Assembly: GCF_001613795.1 (NCBI RefSeq)
Contig: NZ_LPVZ01000012.1
Span: 1-64,000, forward strand
Length of the DNA stretch: 64,000 bases
DNA from: Thalassospira sp. MCCC 1A01148
Lineage (GTDB): Bacteria > Pseudomonadota > Alphaproteobacteria > Rhodospirillales > Thalassospiraceae
Direction of reading: 5' to 3'
Shown here: piece after piece, positions 7,218 through 15,830 of the stretch
Layout: each line of letters starts with the position of its first letter
Numbering within the stretch: position 1 is the stretch's first letter
Translations under genes and position numbers: made by a program
Notes under the pieces: model-generated
Databases searched by the model: none
What the model was told of the DNA's origin: nothing
The model's input: the letters and a program-made list of their open reading frames with translations, nothing else

Positions 7218-8807
7218 ATGTTACGTTCAAGAACCGCCCTCGGGGGCATGGTTACCGCACCCCATCATCTGGCGTCCGAGGCCGGGCGTGACATTCTGCG
7301 CGAAGGTGGCAACGCGGTTGAAGCCATGATTGCCGCGGCTGCGACCATTGCGGTTGTCTATCCGCACATGAACGCGATTGGTGGCGATGGATTTTGGCTG
7401 ATCTCCGCGCCCGGCAAGGACCCGGTTGCCATCCGGGCCTGCGGCGGGGCGGCGGGGCTTGCAACGCCCGGCTTTTATCGCGAACAGGGCAAGGACGCGA
7501 TCCCGGCCCGTGGTCCACTTGCGGCACTGACTGTCGCTGGTGCGATTGGCGGCTGGATCAAGGCGGCAGAGGTTGCTGCATCACTCGGCGGCAAAATCCC
7601 GCACAGTCGCCTGATGGCAGATGCGGTCCATCATGGCAAAGCTGGTGTGCCGGTTACCAAGTCGCAGGTTGCCCTGACCACGACCAAAATGGCGGAATTG
7701 AAAGACTCACCGGGCTATGTTGATACCTATGCCGCCAACGGTATTCCTGCCATTGGCGACGTGTTGAAACAACCGGCCCTTGCCGCAACGCTAGAACATC
7801 TTGGTCGTGTTGGTTTTGATGATTTTTATCGCGGTGATATCGCGCGAACCAATGCCCGCGGGCTTGAAGCGGTCGGAAGCCCGCTTCGCCTTGCCGATTT
7901 TGAGGCCTACGACGCCAAAATCATGACGCCGCTCTCGGTCAAGCTTTCGACCGGTACCGTTTTCAACATGGTCCCGCCGACCCAGGGTGTGGCGTCGCTG
8001 ATGATCCTTGGCCTGTTTGATCGGCTGGGATTGTCCGGTGCGACACTGGACGGGTTTGACCATGTCCACGGATTGATCGAGGCAACCAAGCGCGCTTTCC
8101 TGAAACGTGACGCCCATGTTGGCGATCCGGACCGGATGAGCATTGATCCGATGGCGTTGCTGTCTGATGAGATGCTCGATCATGAGGCAGTCAAGATTGA
8201 TATGAAGACAGCACTTTCTTGGCCGCATGTTGCCAAGCCGGGCGATACGATCTGGATGGGGGCGGTTGACGCCAACGGTGTTGCGGTCAGCTATATCCAA
8301 AGCATCTTCTGGGAGTTCGGATCTGGTGTCGTGGTGCCGGAAACCGGCGTGCTTTGGCAAAACCGCGGCTCAAGCTTCACGTTGCATGATGGCCCCAATC
8401 AGCTTGGACCGGGCCGCTTGCCGTTCCATACGCTTAACCCGGCCTTGGCAAAGCTCAATGACGGATCGGTGCTGACCTATGGCACCATGGGCGGTGAGGG
8501 ACAGCCGCAAACCCAATCGGCGATCTTTACCCGCAATGTGATGTATGGACAGGACCTGCAGGAAGCCGTCACCGCGCCACGCTGGTTGCTGGGCAAAACA
8601 TGGGGCGAAGACACCACAACCCTTAAACTCGAAAGCCGCTTTGACCCGGCCCTGATCGAACAACTGAAAACAGTCGGTCATACGGTCGAAGTCGTTGGCC
8701 CCTATGAAGACATGATGGGCCATGCCGGCGGCATTCGATTGCGTAAGGATGGTGTGATGGAAGGTGCAACCGATCCGCGCGCGGATGGGGCGGTTGCTGC
8801 GTCTTGA
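7218..8807 (+). CDS. Gamma-glutamyltransferase-family Ntn hydrolase, cytoplasmic
   Basis: A 529-residue GGT-fold protein that should self-cleave into two subunits. The new N-terminal nucleophile is predicted to be Thr344 in GDTIWMGAVD, which aligns with the catalytic Thr of classical GGT although the neighbouring TTH motif is not kept. An N-terminal GGNAVEAMIAAA and a late GTMGGEGQPQTQ are family hallmarks. There is no signal peptide, unlike secreted glutathione-degrading GGTs, so it should act on imported substrate. Co-orientation with a TakP-like TRAP importer suggests a small amide; oxamate amidohydrolase HpxW belongs to this family and is one candidate. The ATG at 7218 has an AGGGAGG site 10 bases upstream; an ATG at 7182 is in frame but less likely. 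Confidence 0.8.
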   Translation: MLRSRTALGGMVTAPHHLASEAGRDILREGGNAVEAMIAAAATIAVVYPHMNAIGGDGFWLISAPGKDPVAIRACGGAAGLATPGFYREQGKDAIPARGPLAALTVAGAIGGWIKAAEVAASLGGKIPHSRLMADAVHHGKAGVPVTKSQVALTTTKMAELKDSPGYVDTYAANGIPAIGDVLKQPALAATLEHLGRVGFDDFYRGDIARTNARGLEAVGSPLRLADFEAYDAKIMTPLSVKLSTGTVFNMVPPTQGVASLMILGLFDRLGLSGATLDGFDHVHGLIEATKRAFLKRDAHVGDPDRMSIDPMALLSDEMLDHEAVKIDMKTALSWPHVAKPGDTIWMGAVDANGVAVSYIQSIFWEFGSGVVVPETGVLWQNRGSSFTLHDGPNQLGPGRLPFHTLNPALAKLNDGSVLTYGTMGGEGQPQTQSAIFTRNVMYGQDLQEAVTAPRWLLGKTWGEDTTTLKLESRFDPALIEQLKTVGHTVEVVGPYEDMMGHAGGIRLRKDGVMEGATDPRADGAVAAS

Positions 8808-9046
8808 CGCAAAGGGTGTGCTCTCTATGTGTTGGGCGAAGTGTCTTCGAATGGTATATGCATTTTTTATGATTTTTTGCATAGGGTGAAATGGGCTGAA
8901 ACAGAAGTGGCAGCTCATTGAGTGCTTTTCTCTGATTGAGTAAGGGATTCCTTTGGTAAATTTTTAGTATGGGTTTAGTGTTTGTTTAAATAAAAAACTC
9001 ATTTCCGTGTTAGCAGAGATACATAATGTACTCCGTTGGAGGATCC

Positions 9047-9703
9047 ATGCTTGTATATGTTGCCTACGTATTTTGTGCTGTTTTCGCTCTTTTGAGCATC
9101 TTTTTCTTGTTTAGTAATAGGCAGAATATAAAAAGTTTGAGTTTTTCTGAAAAATCATCAGTGCTTAGCAGTTCTGCTCAAGTTATCTTTATATCACTTG
9201 GTTCTGCAGTAGCACTCTCGTCACTTGATGTTGCTATACTGCAAGGAACACGTGCTCAGCAGTTTCGAACTTCAGAGATTCTCGAGAAATATGATCCGGA
9301 TAAGATGGACGAGAAAATCCGGAAGTACAATGAGTTTATGAGCTTACTGCTCCGGAAGGCATATAGAAATGACCTTGAGCCGTCTGCACGTTTGGAAAAG
9401 GCTACAGAGCTCTTTCAGGCCGGTTTGGTGGAAGATCATGATTGGTTGACGGGGGCGCTGTCTGAGCTGCTTGTTTGTGGCGAAGTTGAGGTGTGTAACT
9501 CAGATAGAATAAAGAAAACAGTTTGTTTTTTAACTGACGACCAAATTCGAAACCTTGTTCGAGAGCCATTATTTAGCATACCGGGTTCGTTAAGTAATTT
9601 CGTCTTCGATTCACGCGAAAATATGGCGCGCCTTCAGCGAGAATCTTGCGGTGTGATTTCTTCTGCAATAGATTACTACGACGAAAAATGGCGCGTGCAA
9701 TAG
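9047..9703 (+). CDS. Hypothetical two-TM protein, AT-rich orphan
   Basis: About 218 residues with two N-terminal hydrophobic segments (roughly 3-23 and 43-63) and a soluble, charged, helical C-terminal region with four cysteines. I recognise no family. The DNA is clearly more AT-rich than its neighbours and codon use differs, which suggests horizontal acquisition. GGAGG lies just before the ATG at 9047; an upstream in-frame ATG at 9026 would add seven residues. The flanks 8808-9046 and 9704-9813 are AT-rich with nothing else recognisable. The protein could be a membrane-anchored sensor or effector, but this is not supported further. Confidence 0.6.
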   Translation: MLVYVAYVFCAVFALLSIFFLFSNRQNIKSLSFSEKSSVLSSSAQVIFISLGSAVALSSLDVAILQGTRAQQFRTSEILEKYDPDKMDEKIRKYNEFMSLLLRKAYRNDLEPSARLEKATELFQAGLVEDHDWLTGALSELLVCGEVEVCNSDRIKKTVCFLTDDQIRNLVREPLFSIPGSLSNFVFDSRENMARLQRESCGVISSAIDYYDEKWRVQ

Positions 9704-9813
9704 GTTCCACGGTAGTTATTTGTCCAAGTGATTTCTATTTCTTCTGGCTTCAATGAATCTTGCTTGTTATCAGTTTGTTTAGGCGAGGCTTAGTTTTACG
9801 AATGTGATCTGGT

Positions 9814-10863
9814 TTAAGTAATCTCCCACTCAATAACGTGGTGATACGTCTCGCCGGGTTTGAGCCACGGGCCTGGGAAGTCCGGGTTATTTGGGCTGTT
9901 GGGGTAGGTTTGCGGTTCAAGGGCGATGCCGCCCGATGTGTGAAGCGGCACGCCGTTTTCGGTTTTCATTGCATCATTGAAATGCTGCGCGAGATAGAAT
10001 TGCAGACCGGCCTCGGTCGAAAACAGGTTGATCGACCGCTTGCTTGTTGGATCTGACAGGGTGGCGATCTGGCGCAGCTCGCCGCGGGGGCCGGTCAGGC
10101 AGAAATTGTGATCAAAGCCTTGGGACGCCTGCGGCAGCATATCGGAAATCCGCGCCGGGCTGCGGAAGTCATAACCCGTCCCCGTAACATCGCGGATTTC
10201 GCCCGTCGGGATCAGTTTGTCATCCACCGGAAGCCATTGATTGGCGTTGATTTTCAAGACGTGATCGCCGGCCGTCTTATCAAACGTGCCCGACAGGTTC
10301 CAATAGGCGTGGCTTGTCATGTTGACCGGGCAGGGCTGATCGCAGGTGGCGGTAATTTCAAGCCGCAGACGATTATCCGCAACCAGTGAATAGGTCGCAG
10401 ATGCGCTCAGATTTCCCGGATATCCCTGGTCGCCATCGGGCGAGGTCAGCTTAAACGTAACACTGCGCTCTGTTTGATCGGAAATGGTCCACAGCCGCCT
10501 GTCAAAGCCATCCGGTCCGCCATGCAGGTGGTGTTCGCCTTCATTGGCGGCAAGCTGAACAACGTCGCCGTTTTCATCCCTGTAGCGCGACTTTTCGATG
10601 CGATTGGCATAACGCCCGCACACCGCGCCGATATAGCTATCCTGATCAAGATAGGCGGCGTCATCGATCAGGTTGACCGCGATATTGGTTTCGTGTCCGT
10701 CCTTTGGATCACGCAAATATAGCCCGCAAAGGCGCGCGCCAAGTGCAGAAACCAATACGCGAATCTGAGAGCTCTCTAATGCCGCGCGGGGGGCATTTTC
10801 GCCCTTTTGAAGTGTGTTAGTATGGGGTTTTGCCATGTATGGTATCGCGATGGTTTGTGACAT
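9814..10863 (-). CDS. galM: Aldose 1-epimerase (mutarotase)
   Basis: A 349-residue GalM-family beta-sandwich enzyme that interconverts alpha and beta anomers of aldoses. Visible motifs: GRYANRI, HHLHGGPDGFDRRLW (catalytic-region His), NMTSHAYWNLSG (second His) and IALEPQTYPNSPN, whose Glu is the usual base. It is divergent from the sugar ABC importer at 11026 and probably feeds the same sugar into an oxidative pathway. About 30 N-terminal residues precede the family core, so a shorter start (ATG at 10836) is possible. Confidence 0.88.
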   Translation of the reverse strand: MSQTIAIPYMAKPHTNTLQKGENAPRAALESSQIRVLVSALGARLCGLYLRDPKDGHETNIAVNLIDDAAYLDQDSYIGAVCGRYANRIEKSRYRDENGDVVQLAANEGEHHLHGGPDGFDRRLWTISDQTERSVTFKLTSPDGDQGYPGNLSASATYSLVADNRLRLEITATCDQPCPVNMTSHAYWNLSGTFDKTAGDHVLKINANQWLPVDDKLIPTGEIRDVTGTGYDFRSPARISDMLPQASQGFDHNFCLTGPRGELRQIATLSDPTSKRSINLFSTEAGLQFYLAQHFNDAMKTENGVPLHTSGGIALEPQTYPNSPNNPDFPGPWLKPGETYHHVIEWEIT

Positions 10864-10945
10864 TCGATTCTTGCCAACATATTGATTTTTATTGGTTTGG
10901 CCAAGTTTAAATGTCGCCGGGCGCGATCACACGAAAGGATTAGGC

Positions 10946-10990
10946 ACTATATGGTTGAGAGCAAAGAAATCATATTGTAATACTATATGG
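10946..10990. promoter_or_regulatory. Direct repeat ACTATATGG ahead of the sugar ABC operon
   Basis: ACTATATGG occurs at 10946-10954 and again at 10982-10990, exactly 36 bases apart, in the galM-ABC intergenic region and just upstream of the ribosome-binding site. This may be an operator pair for the linked GntR regulator. The spacing and sequence are seen; the role is inferred. Confidence 0.4.
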
Positions 10991-11025
10991 CTTTTAAGCA
11001 ATAAACCACTCTTAGGGAGGAAATC

Positions 11026-11976
11026 GTGGTGAATTTTAAGAAGCTCGCAGTTTCAACTGCAGCGCTGGGTGTTGCTCTTGGTCTATCAGTAGCCGCACAG
11101 GCCGAAATGATGATCGGCTTCTCGCAGATTGGTTCTGAAAGTGGCTGGCGGACATCCGAAACCGCGTCGATTAAAGCCGAAGCAGAACGTCGTGGTATTG
11201 ATCTGAAATTCTCTGATGCACAGCAGAAGCAGGAAAACCAGATCAAGGCCGTCCGTTCGTTCATCGCACAGGGTGTCGATGGCATTCTTCTGGCCCCGGT
11301 GGTTGAAACCGGTTGGGACCAGGTTCTGAAAGAAGCCAAAGACGCTGGTATTCCGGTTGTTCTTGTTGACCGTGGTGTTGATGCCGACAAAGACCTGTAT
11401 CTGACCAAGGTCGCATCGGACTTCGTAGTTGAAGGTGCCTTGGCCGCGGCTTGGCTGGCAGCAGAAACCAATGGCGTTTGTGACGTTGTTGAACTGCAGG
11501 GTACTGTTGGTTCGTCCGCTGCGAATGACCGTAAAGAAGGTTTTGAGTCGGTTGTCTCGAACTTCCCGGCCATCAATATCATCCGTTCGCAGTCCGGTGA
11601 CTTCACCCGTTCCGGCGGTAAGGAAGTTATGGAAAGCTTCCTGAAAGCCGAAAACGGTGGTGCCAACATCTGTGCTGTTTACGCGCACAATGATGACATG
11701 GCTCTGGGTGCCGTTCAGGCCATCAAGGAAGCCGGTCTTAATCCGGGTGATGACATGCTGATCGTATCGATCGATGCCGTGCCCGATATCTTCAAGGCGA
11801 TGGCCGAAGGCGATACCAACGCAACCATCGAACTGAACCCGCATCTTGGCGGCCCGTCCTTTGACGCGATCAAGGCGGCAATGAACGGCGAAGAAGTTCC
11901 GAAATGGATCAAGGCAAATGGCCCGCTCTATCTGCCAGATACCGCCGCGGAAGAATACAAAATGCGCAGCAAATAA
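11026..11976 (+). CDS. ytfQ: Sugar ABC transporter substrate-binding protein, YtfQ-like
   Basis: A 316-residue periplasmic binding protein of the peripla_BP_4 type. A signal peptide ends near AAQAE (residue 27); the mature start MMIGFSQIGSESGWR and the motifs FSDAQQKQENQIKAVRSF and VVLVDRGVD are typical of YtfQ, the E. coli galactofuranose-binding protein. The likely ligand is therefore a furanose or pentose sugar, but galactose or arabinose cannot be told apart from sequence alone. Start is GTG with AGGGAGG upstream. It heads a four-gene operon and is separated from the ATPase gene by a GC-rich hairpin. Confidence 0.85.
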   Translation: MVNFKKLAVSTAALGVALGLSVAAQAEMMIGFSQIGSESGWRTSETASIKAEAERRGIDLKFSDAQQKQENQIKAVRSFIAQGVDGILLAPVVETGWDQVLKEAKDAGIPVVLVDRGVDADKDLYLTKVASDFVVEGALAAAWLAAETNGVCDVVELQGTVGSSAANDRKEGFESVVSNFPAINIIRSQSGDFTRSGGKEVMESFLKAENGGANICAVYAHNDDMALGAVQAIKEAGLNPGDDMLIVSIDAVPDIFKAMAEGDTNATIELNPHLGGPSFDAIKAAMNGEEVPKWIKANGPLYLPDTAAEEYKMRSK

Positions 11977-11986
11977 CATCTGATCC

Positions 11987-12012
11987 TTCCGGCGGGCTTT
12001 TGTCCGCCGGAA
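11987..12012 (+). repeat. GC-rich hairpin after the binding-protein gene
   Basis: TTCCGGCGG (11987-11995) pairs with CCGCCGGAA (12004-12012) around an 8-base loop, with no T-run after it. Hairpins at this place in sugar ABC operons commonly protect the binding-protein mRNA so that it exceeds the membrane components; that role is inferred. Confidence 0.55.
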
Positions 12013-12122
12013 AGACCGGATTGCTACTCATTGCATCGGACGTGCTCCGGCGAATGCCGGGGTGCGTCCGACTGTATCCGCGACAGGATATCTAAAAAGA
12101 GTGACTGGGAGAGGGGCAGGAT

Positions 12123-13619
12123 ATGTCAAACACAGTGCTTTCAGTGCGCGGTGCGGGGAAGTTCTTTCCCGGCGTCAAGGCGCTGGAGGATGTTGATTTC
12201 GACCTTGAACGCGGCGAAATTCACGCCCTTCTGGGCGAAAACGGGGCCGGCAAATCGACCCTGATTAAAGTGATTACCGGTGTGCATCCCCGAGATGCCG
12301 GTAAGGTACTGCTTGAAGGGCAGGAAATTCATCCACAGCATCCGGGCGATGCCCAGGGTTTGGGTATTTCGACCGTTTATCAGGAAGTCAATCTGGTCCC
12401 GACGCTGTCGGTGGCCGAAAACCTGATGCTGGAACGTCAAACGCGCAAGTTTGGCCTGATTTCATGGAAAAAAACCGAGGCGGACGCCAAGGCCGCGCTT
12501 GAAACGCTTGGTCTTGATATTGATGTAAACCGACCGCTTGGCTCCTATTCAGTGGCCATTCAGCAGTTGGTTGCGATTGCGCGTGCCGTCGCACTTGATG
12601 CCAAGATGCTTATTCTTGATGAGCCGACAGCATCCCTTGATGGCGAAGAAATTCAGACGCTGTTTCGTATTATGCGCGAACTGCGCGACAAGGGGTTGGG
12701 GATTGTCTTCGTTACCCACTTCCTTGATCAGGTTTATGCGGTCACAGACCGGATTACGGTGCTGCGTAACGGGCGACTGGTCGGAACCTTTGTGACCAAG
12801 GAACTAGCCCAGATTGACTTGATCAATCACATGCTGGGTCGTGAACTGGCCGAAGTCAGTGCCCATCGGCATCTGGACGAGGGCAGCTATGATGGCCCGA
12901 AACGTCAAATCCAGATCAAGAACCTTGGCAAGAAGCGTGTGCTTGAACCGGTTTCACTTGATCTGAACGCCGGTGAGATTGTCGGCTTGGCCGGGCTTTT
13001 GGGATCGGGCCGGACGGAGCTTTCCGAGCTGGTGTTCGGGACCCAGAGAGCCGATAGCGGGCTTGTGTTCCTTGATGGGGAACCGGTCATGCTGCGTTCT
13101 CCGCGTCATGCGATCCGGTCGGGCTTTGGTCTGTGTCCTGAAGATCGCAAACAGGACGGCATTGTTGCCGAACTGAGTGTGCGCGAGAACATCGTGCTTG
13201 CCCTTCAGGGGCGGCGTGGTTGGCTGCGTCCGATCCCGCGCGCCGAGCAACAGAAATTTGCCGATGACATGATCAAGGCATTGGGCATCGCCACGCCAGA
13301 CAGTGAAAAACCGGTCGGGCAACTGAGTGGCGGCAACCAGCAAAAGGTCATTCTGGCGCGCTGGCTGGTCTCCAAGCCGATCTTGCTCATTCTTGATGAA
13401 CCGACGCGCGGCATCGATGTCGGTGCCCATGCCGATATCATCAAGCTGATCAAGGAGCTTTGTGACGAGGGGCTGGCCTTGCTGGTGGCTTCTTCGGAGC
13501 TTGAGGAAATCGTTGCCTTCGCTGACCGGGTTGCCGTGATGCGTGACCGCGAAAAGGTTTCGGAACTTGTCGGTGCCGAAATCACGCAAGACAAGATCAT
13601 CGAGGCGATTGCGCGATGA
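12123..13619 (+). CDS. ytfR: Sugar ABC transporter ATP-binding protein, YtfR-like
   Basis: A 498-residue double-ATPase protein of the RbsA/MglA type. The first domain has Walker A GENGAGKST, a degenerate signature YSVAIQQLVAIARA and Walker B MLILDEPTASLD. The second has a divergent Walker A (GLLGSGRTE), signature LSGGNQQK and Walker B LLILDEPTRGID. The catalytic asymmetry is normal for the family. It overlaps the next gene by 4 bases. Gene order matches E. coli ytfQ-ytfR-ytfT-yjfF. Confidence 0.9.
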   Translation: MSNTVLSVRGAGKFFPGVKALEDVDFDLERGEIHALLGENGAGKSTLIKVITGVHPRDAGKVLLEGQEIHPQHPGDAQGLGISTVYQEVNLVPTLSVAENLMLERQTRKFGLISWKKTEADAKAALETLGLDIDVNRPLGSYSVAIQQLVAIARAVALDAKMLILDEPTASLDGEEIQTLFRIMRELRDKGLGIVFVTHFLDQVYAVTDRITVLRNGRLVGTFVTKELAQIDLINHMLGRELAEVSAHRHLDEGSYDGPKRQIQIKNLGKKRVLEPVSLDLNAGEIVGLAGLLGSGRTELSELVFGTQRADSGLVFLDGEPVMLRSPRHAIRSGFGLCPEDRKQDGIVAELSVRENIVLALQGRRGWLRPIPRAEQQKFADDMIKALGIATPDSEKPVGQLSGGNQQKVILARWLVSKPILLILDEPTRGIDVGAHADIIKLIKELCDEGLALLVASSELEEIVAFADRVAVMRDREKVSELVGAEITQDKIIEAIAR

Positions 13620-14680
13620 CCAGCTTGCAAGAGAAAAAGAAATTACGGGAAAGCAGCACCATGTCTGCATCTTCTTTGATAAGTCGGCCGTGGTTCGGTC
13701 CGGTAGCGGCACTTGTTCTGATTGTGCTGGGGATCGGGGTGATTTCGCCCGACTTCTTTAGTATCCGAATTGTTGACGGGCACCTTTATGGATCGCTGGT
13801 CGACGTGGTTCACCGTGGCGCGTCAACAGCACTTGTGGCTGTTGGTATGGCGATTGTCATCGGGACGCGCGGGATTGACCTTTCAGTGGGGTCGATCATT
13901 GCCATTTCCGGGGCGGTCATGGCGGTTTTGATCCGCGACACCGATTTGCATCCGGCAGTGATTATTCTGGCCGCACTTGGCGCCGGGGTGTTGTGTGGAT
14001 TGTGGAACGGGGTACTTGTTGCGTTCCTTGATATTCAGCCGATCATTGCCACCCTGATCCTGATGGTCGCCGGGCGCGGTATCGCCCAGATGATCACCGG
14101 GGGGCAGATCGTGACCTTCCATGGCGAATTTTTCGAGGCCATTGGCAGCGGCTATTTGCTTGGCATTCCATGGCGCGTGATTATTGCGGCTGCGGTGATT
14201 GCCGCGATCTATTTCATCATGCGCAAGACGGCCCTTGGCCTGTTTGTTGAGTCGGTTGGTGGCAACGCACGCGCCAGCCGGGTTGCGGGCATTGATGCAC
14301 GCGGCATCAAGCTGATGGCCTATGCGGCTTCTGGCCTGTGTTCGGCCTTTGCCGGGATCATTATCGCTGCTGATATTCGCGGCGCGGATGCCAACAACGC
14401 GGGGCTCTGGCTTGAACTTGATGCCATTCTGGCGGTCGTGATTGGCGGCGCGTCGTTGATGGGGGGACGCTTCTTTATCGGGATGACCGTTATTGGCGTT
14501 CTGATCATTCAGGCGCTGACCACCGGCATTCTGTTGTCGGGTCTTCCATCGCAATACACCCTGATCGTTAAGGCGGCTGTAGTGATGGTTGTTCTTCTTG
14601 TACAGGCGCCAAAGTCCCGTGAACTGGTCGGGCAGGCGATGGAACGGATGAAGCGGGGGAAATCCGATGAAAATCAATGA
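13616..14680 (+). CDS. ytfT: Sugar ABC transporter permease, YtfT-like
   Basis: A 354-residue BPD_transp_2 permease with eight to ten helices and the signature GTRGIDLSVGSIIAISG. It pairs with the second permease at 14667 to form a heterodimeric channel, as in the YtfT/YjfF system. The start overlapping ytfR (13616) is given; ATG 13661 is also possible and would remove 15 polar residues. It overlaps yjfF by 14 bases. Confidence 0.88.
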   Translation: MTSLQEKKKLRESSTMSASSLISRPWFGPVAALVLIVLGIGVISPDFFSIRIVDGHLYGSLVDVVHRGASTALVAVGMAIVIGTRGIDLSVGSIIAISGAVMAVLIRDTDLHPAVIILAALGAGVLCGLWNGVLVAFLDIQPIIATLILMVAGRGIAQMITGGQIVTFHGEFFEAIGSGYLLGIPWRVIIAAAVIAAIYFIMRKTALGLFVESVGGNARASRVAGIDARGIKLMAYAASGLCSAFAGIIIAADIRGADANNAGLWLELDAILAVVIGGASLMGGRFFIGMTVIGVLIIQALTTGILLSGLPSQYTLIVKAAVVMVVLLVQAPKSRELVGQAMERMKRGKSDENQ

Positions 14681-15644
14681 ACGTTTTTACCCGATCCTGG
14701 CCACCATCGCCGTTCTGGTGTTGTTGTATGGATACGGGATAATTGAACATCGCGCCTTTTCCGACACCTATGTTCTGGGCGCGCTTTTGACGGACAATGC
14801 CTTTTTGATCATTACTGCTGTTGGCATGACCTTTGTCATTCTGTCTGGCGGCATTGATCTTTCGGTTGGCTCGATGATTGCCTTTATCGGGGTGCTGATG
14901 GCCGAACTTGTTGCAGGTTTTGGCATGCATCCCGTTACAGCAGCATTGATTTCCCTTGTTGTCGGTGCTGGTTTCGGGGCGTTTATGGGCGTGATGATCG
15001 CCAAGTTCGATATTCAGCCCTTCATCATCACCCTGGCTGGCATGTTCTTTCTGCGCGGGATGTGCTTCCTGATCAATCTGGATTCCGTTCCAATTGACCA
15101 TCCGTTTGTCTCCGCCTTTAGCGGTTTCAAGGTGCCCTTGCCGGGCCGCGGTTGGTTGACAGCATCGGCTCTTTTGATGCTGGCGACCGTGATTGGCGGG
15201 GTCATCATTGCCCATTACACGCGGTTTGGCCGCAATGTGTATGCGATCGGCGGTGATCGTCACTCTGCAGAACTGCTTGGTATCCCGGTGCATAGCACCA
15301 TTATCCGGGTTTATACCCTGTCGGGCTTCTTCAGTGCGCTGTCGGGTGTGGTTTTTGCCTTCTACACGGCATCTGCCTATCCGCTGGCAGCCGTTGGGGT
15401 CGAACTTGATGCCATTGCCGCTGTGGTGATCGGTGGCACGCTTCTGACCGGGGGCATGGGCTTTGTTCTGGGGACGTTCTTTGGCGGGATCATCATGGGC
15501 GTGATCCAGACACTGATCGCCTTTGACGGGTCGCTTAACAGCTGGTGGACCAAGATCATGATTGGTGCATTGCTGTTTGGCTTTATCGTCTTGCAGCGCC
15601 TGATTACCCGGTCCTTCTCGGGGATGCGGGCTGGTACGACATGA
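14667..15644 (+). CDS. yjfF: Sugar ABC transporter permease, YjfF-like
   Basis: A 325-residue BPD_transp_2 permease with the family signature LSGGIDLSVGSMIAF and conserved GRNVYAIGGDRHSAELLGI. It is the second channel subunit of the importer and the last gene of the operon, followed by a strong terminator at 15672-15702. Confidence 0.88.
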   Translation: MKINERFYPILATIAVLVLLYGYGIIEHRAFSDTYVLGALLTDNAFLIITAVGMTFVILSGGIDLSVGSMIAFIGVLMAELVAGFGMHPVTAALISLVVGAGFGAFMGVMIAKFDIQPFIITLAGMFFLRGMCFLINLDSVPIDHPFVSAFSGFKVPLPGRGWLTASALLMLATVIGGVIIAHYTRFGRNVYAIGGDRHSAELLGIPVHSTIIRVYTLSGFFSALSGVVFAFYTASAYPLAAVGVELDAIAAVVIGGTLLTGGMGFVLGTFFGGIIMGVIQTLIAFDGSLNSWWTKIMIGALLFGFIVLQRLITRSFSGMRAGTT

Positions 15645-15671
15645 CGTCAGTGACTGACGCCTGATTTATCG

Positions 15672-15702
15672 CAAGGGCGGCCGATTTGGTCGCCCTTGTT
15701 TT
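15672..15702 (+). terminator. Intrinsic terminator of the sugar ABC operon
   Basis: AAGGGCGGCC pairs with GGTCGCCCTT (one G-T wobble) around a GATTT loop and is followed by GTTTT. It sits 28 bases past the yjfF stop. Confidence 0.85.
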
Positions 15703-15771
15703 ATGATGCGTGGAAACCTGAATCTGGTGACGGTCTTGCCTTCGTCACCAAGTCATCCCTTTGGAAACGAG

Positions 15772-15795
15772 AAAACCGGCCAAAGGGCCGGTTTT
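15772..15795 (-). terminator. Terminator of the gntR gene (probably bidirectional)
   Basis: AAAACCGGCC (15772-15781) is perfectly complementary to GGCCGGTTTT (15786-15795) with a 4-base loop. It lies 36 bases beyond the 3' end of the minus-strand GntR gene and has U-runs in either direction. Confidence 0.75.
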
Positions 15796-15830
15796 GCGTA
15801 TTATCTTGGTATGTGTTTGGACCAATGGCG

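Noticed and set aside
7218-8807. Secreted glutathione hydrolase
   Set aside because: No signal peptide and the TTH context of the nucleophile is not kept; a cytoplasmic amidohydrolase fits better.
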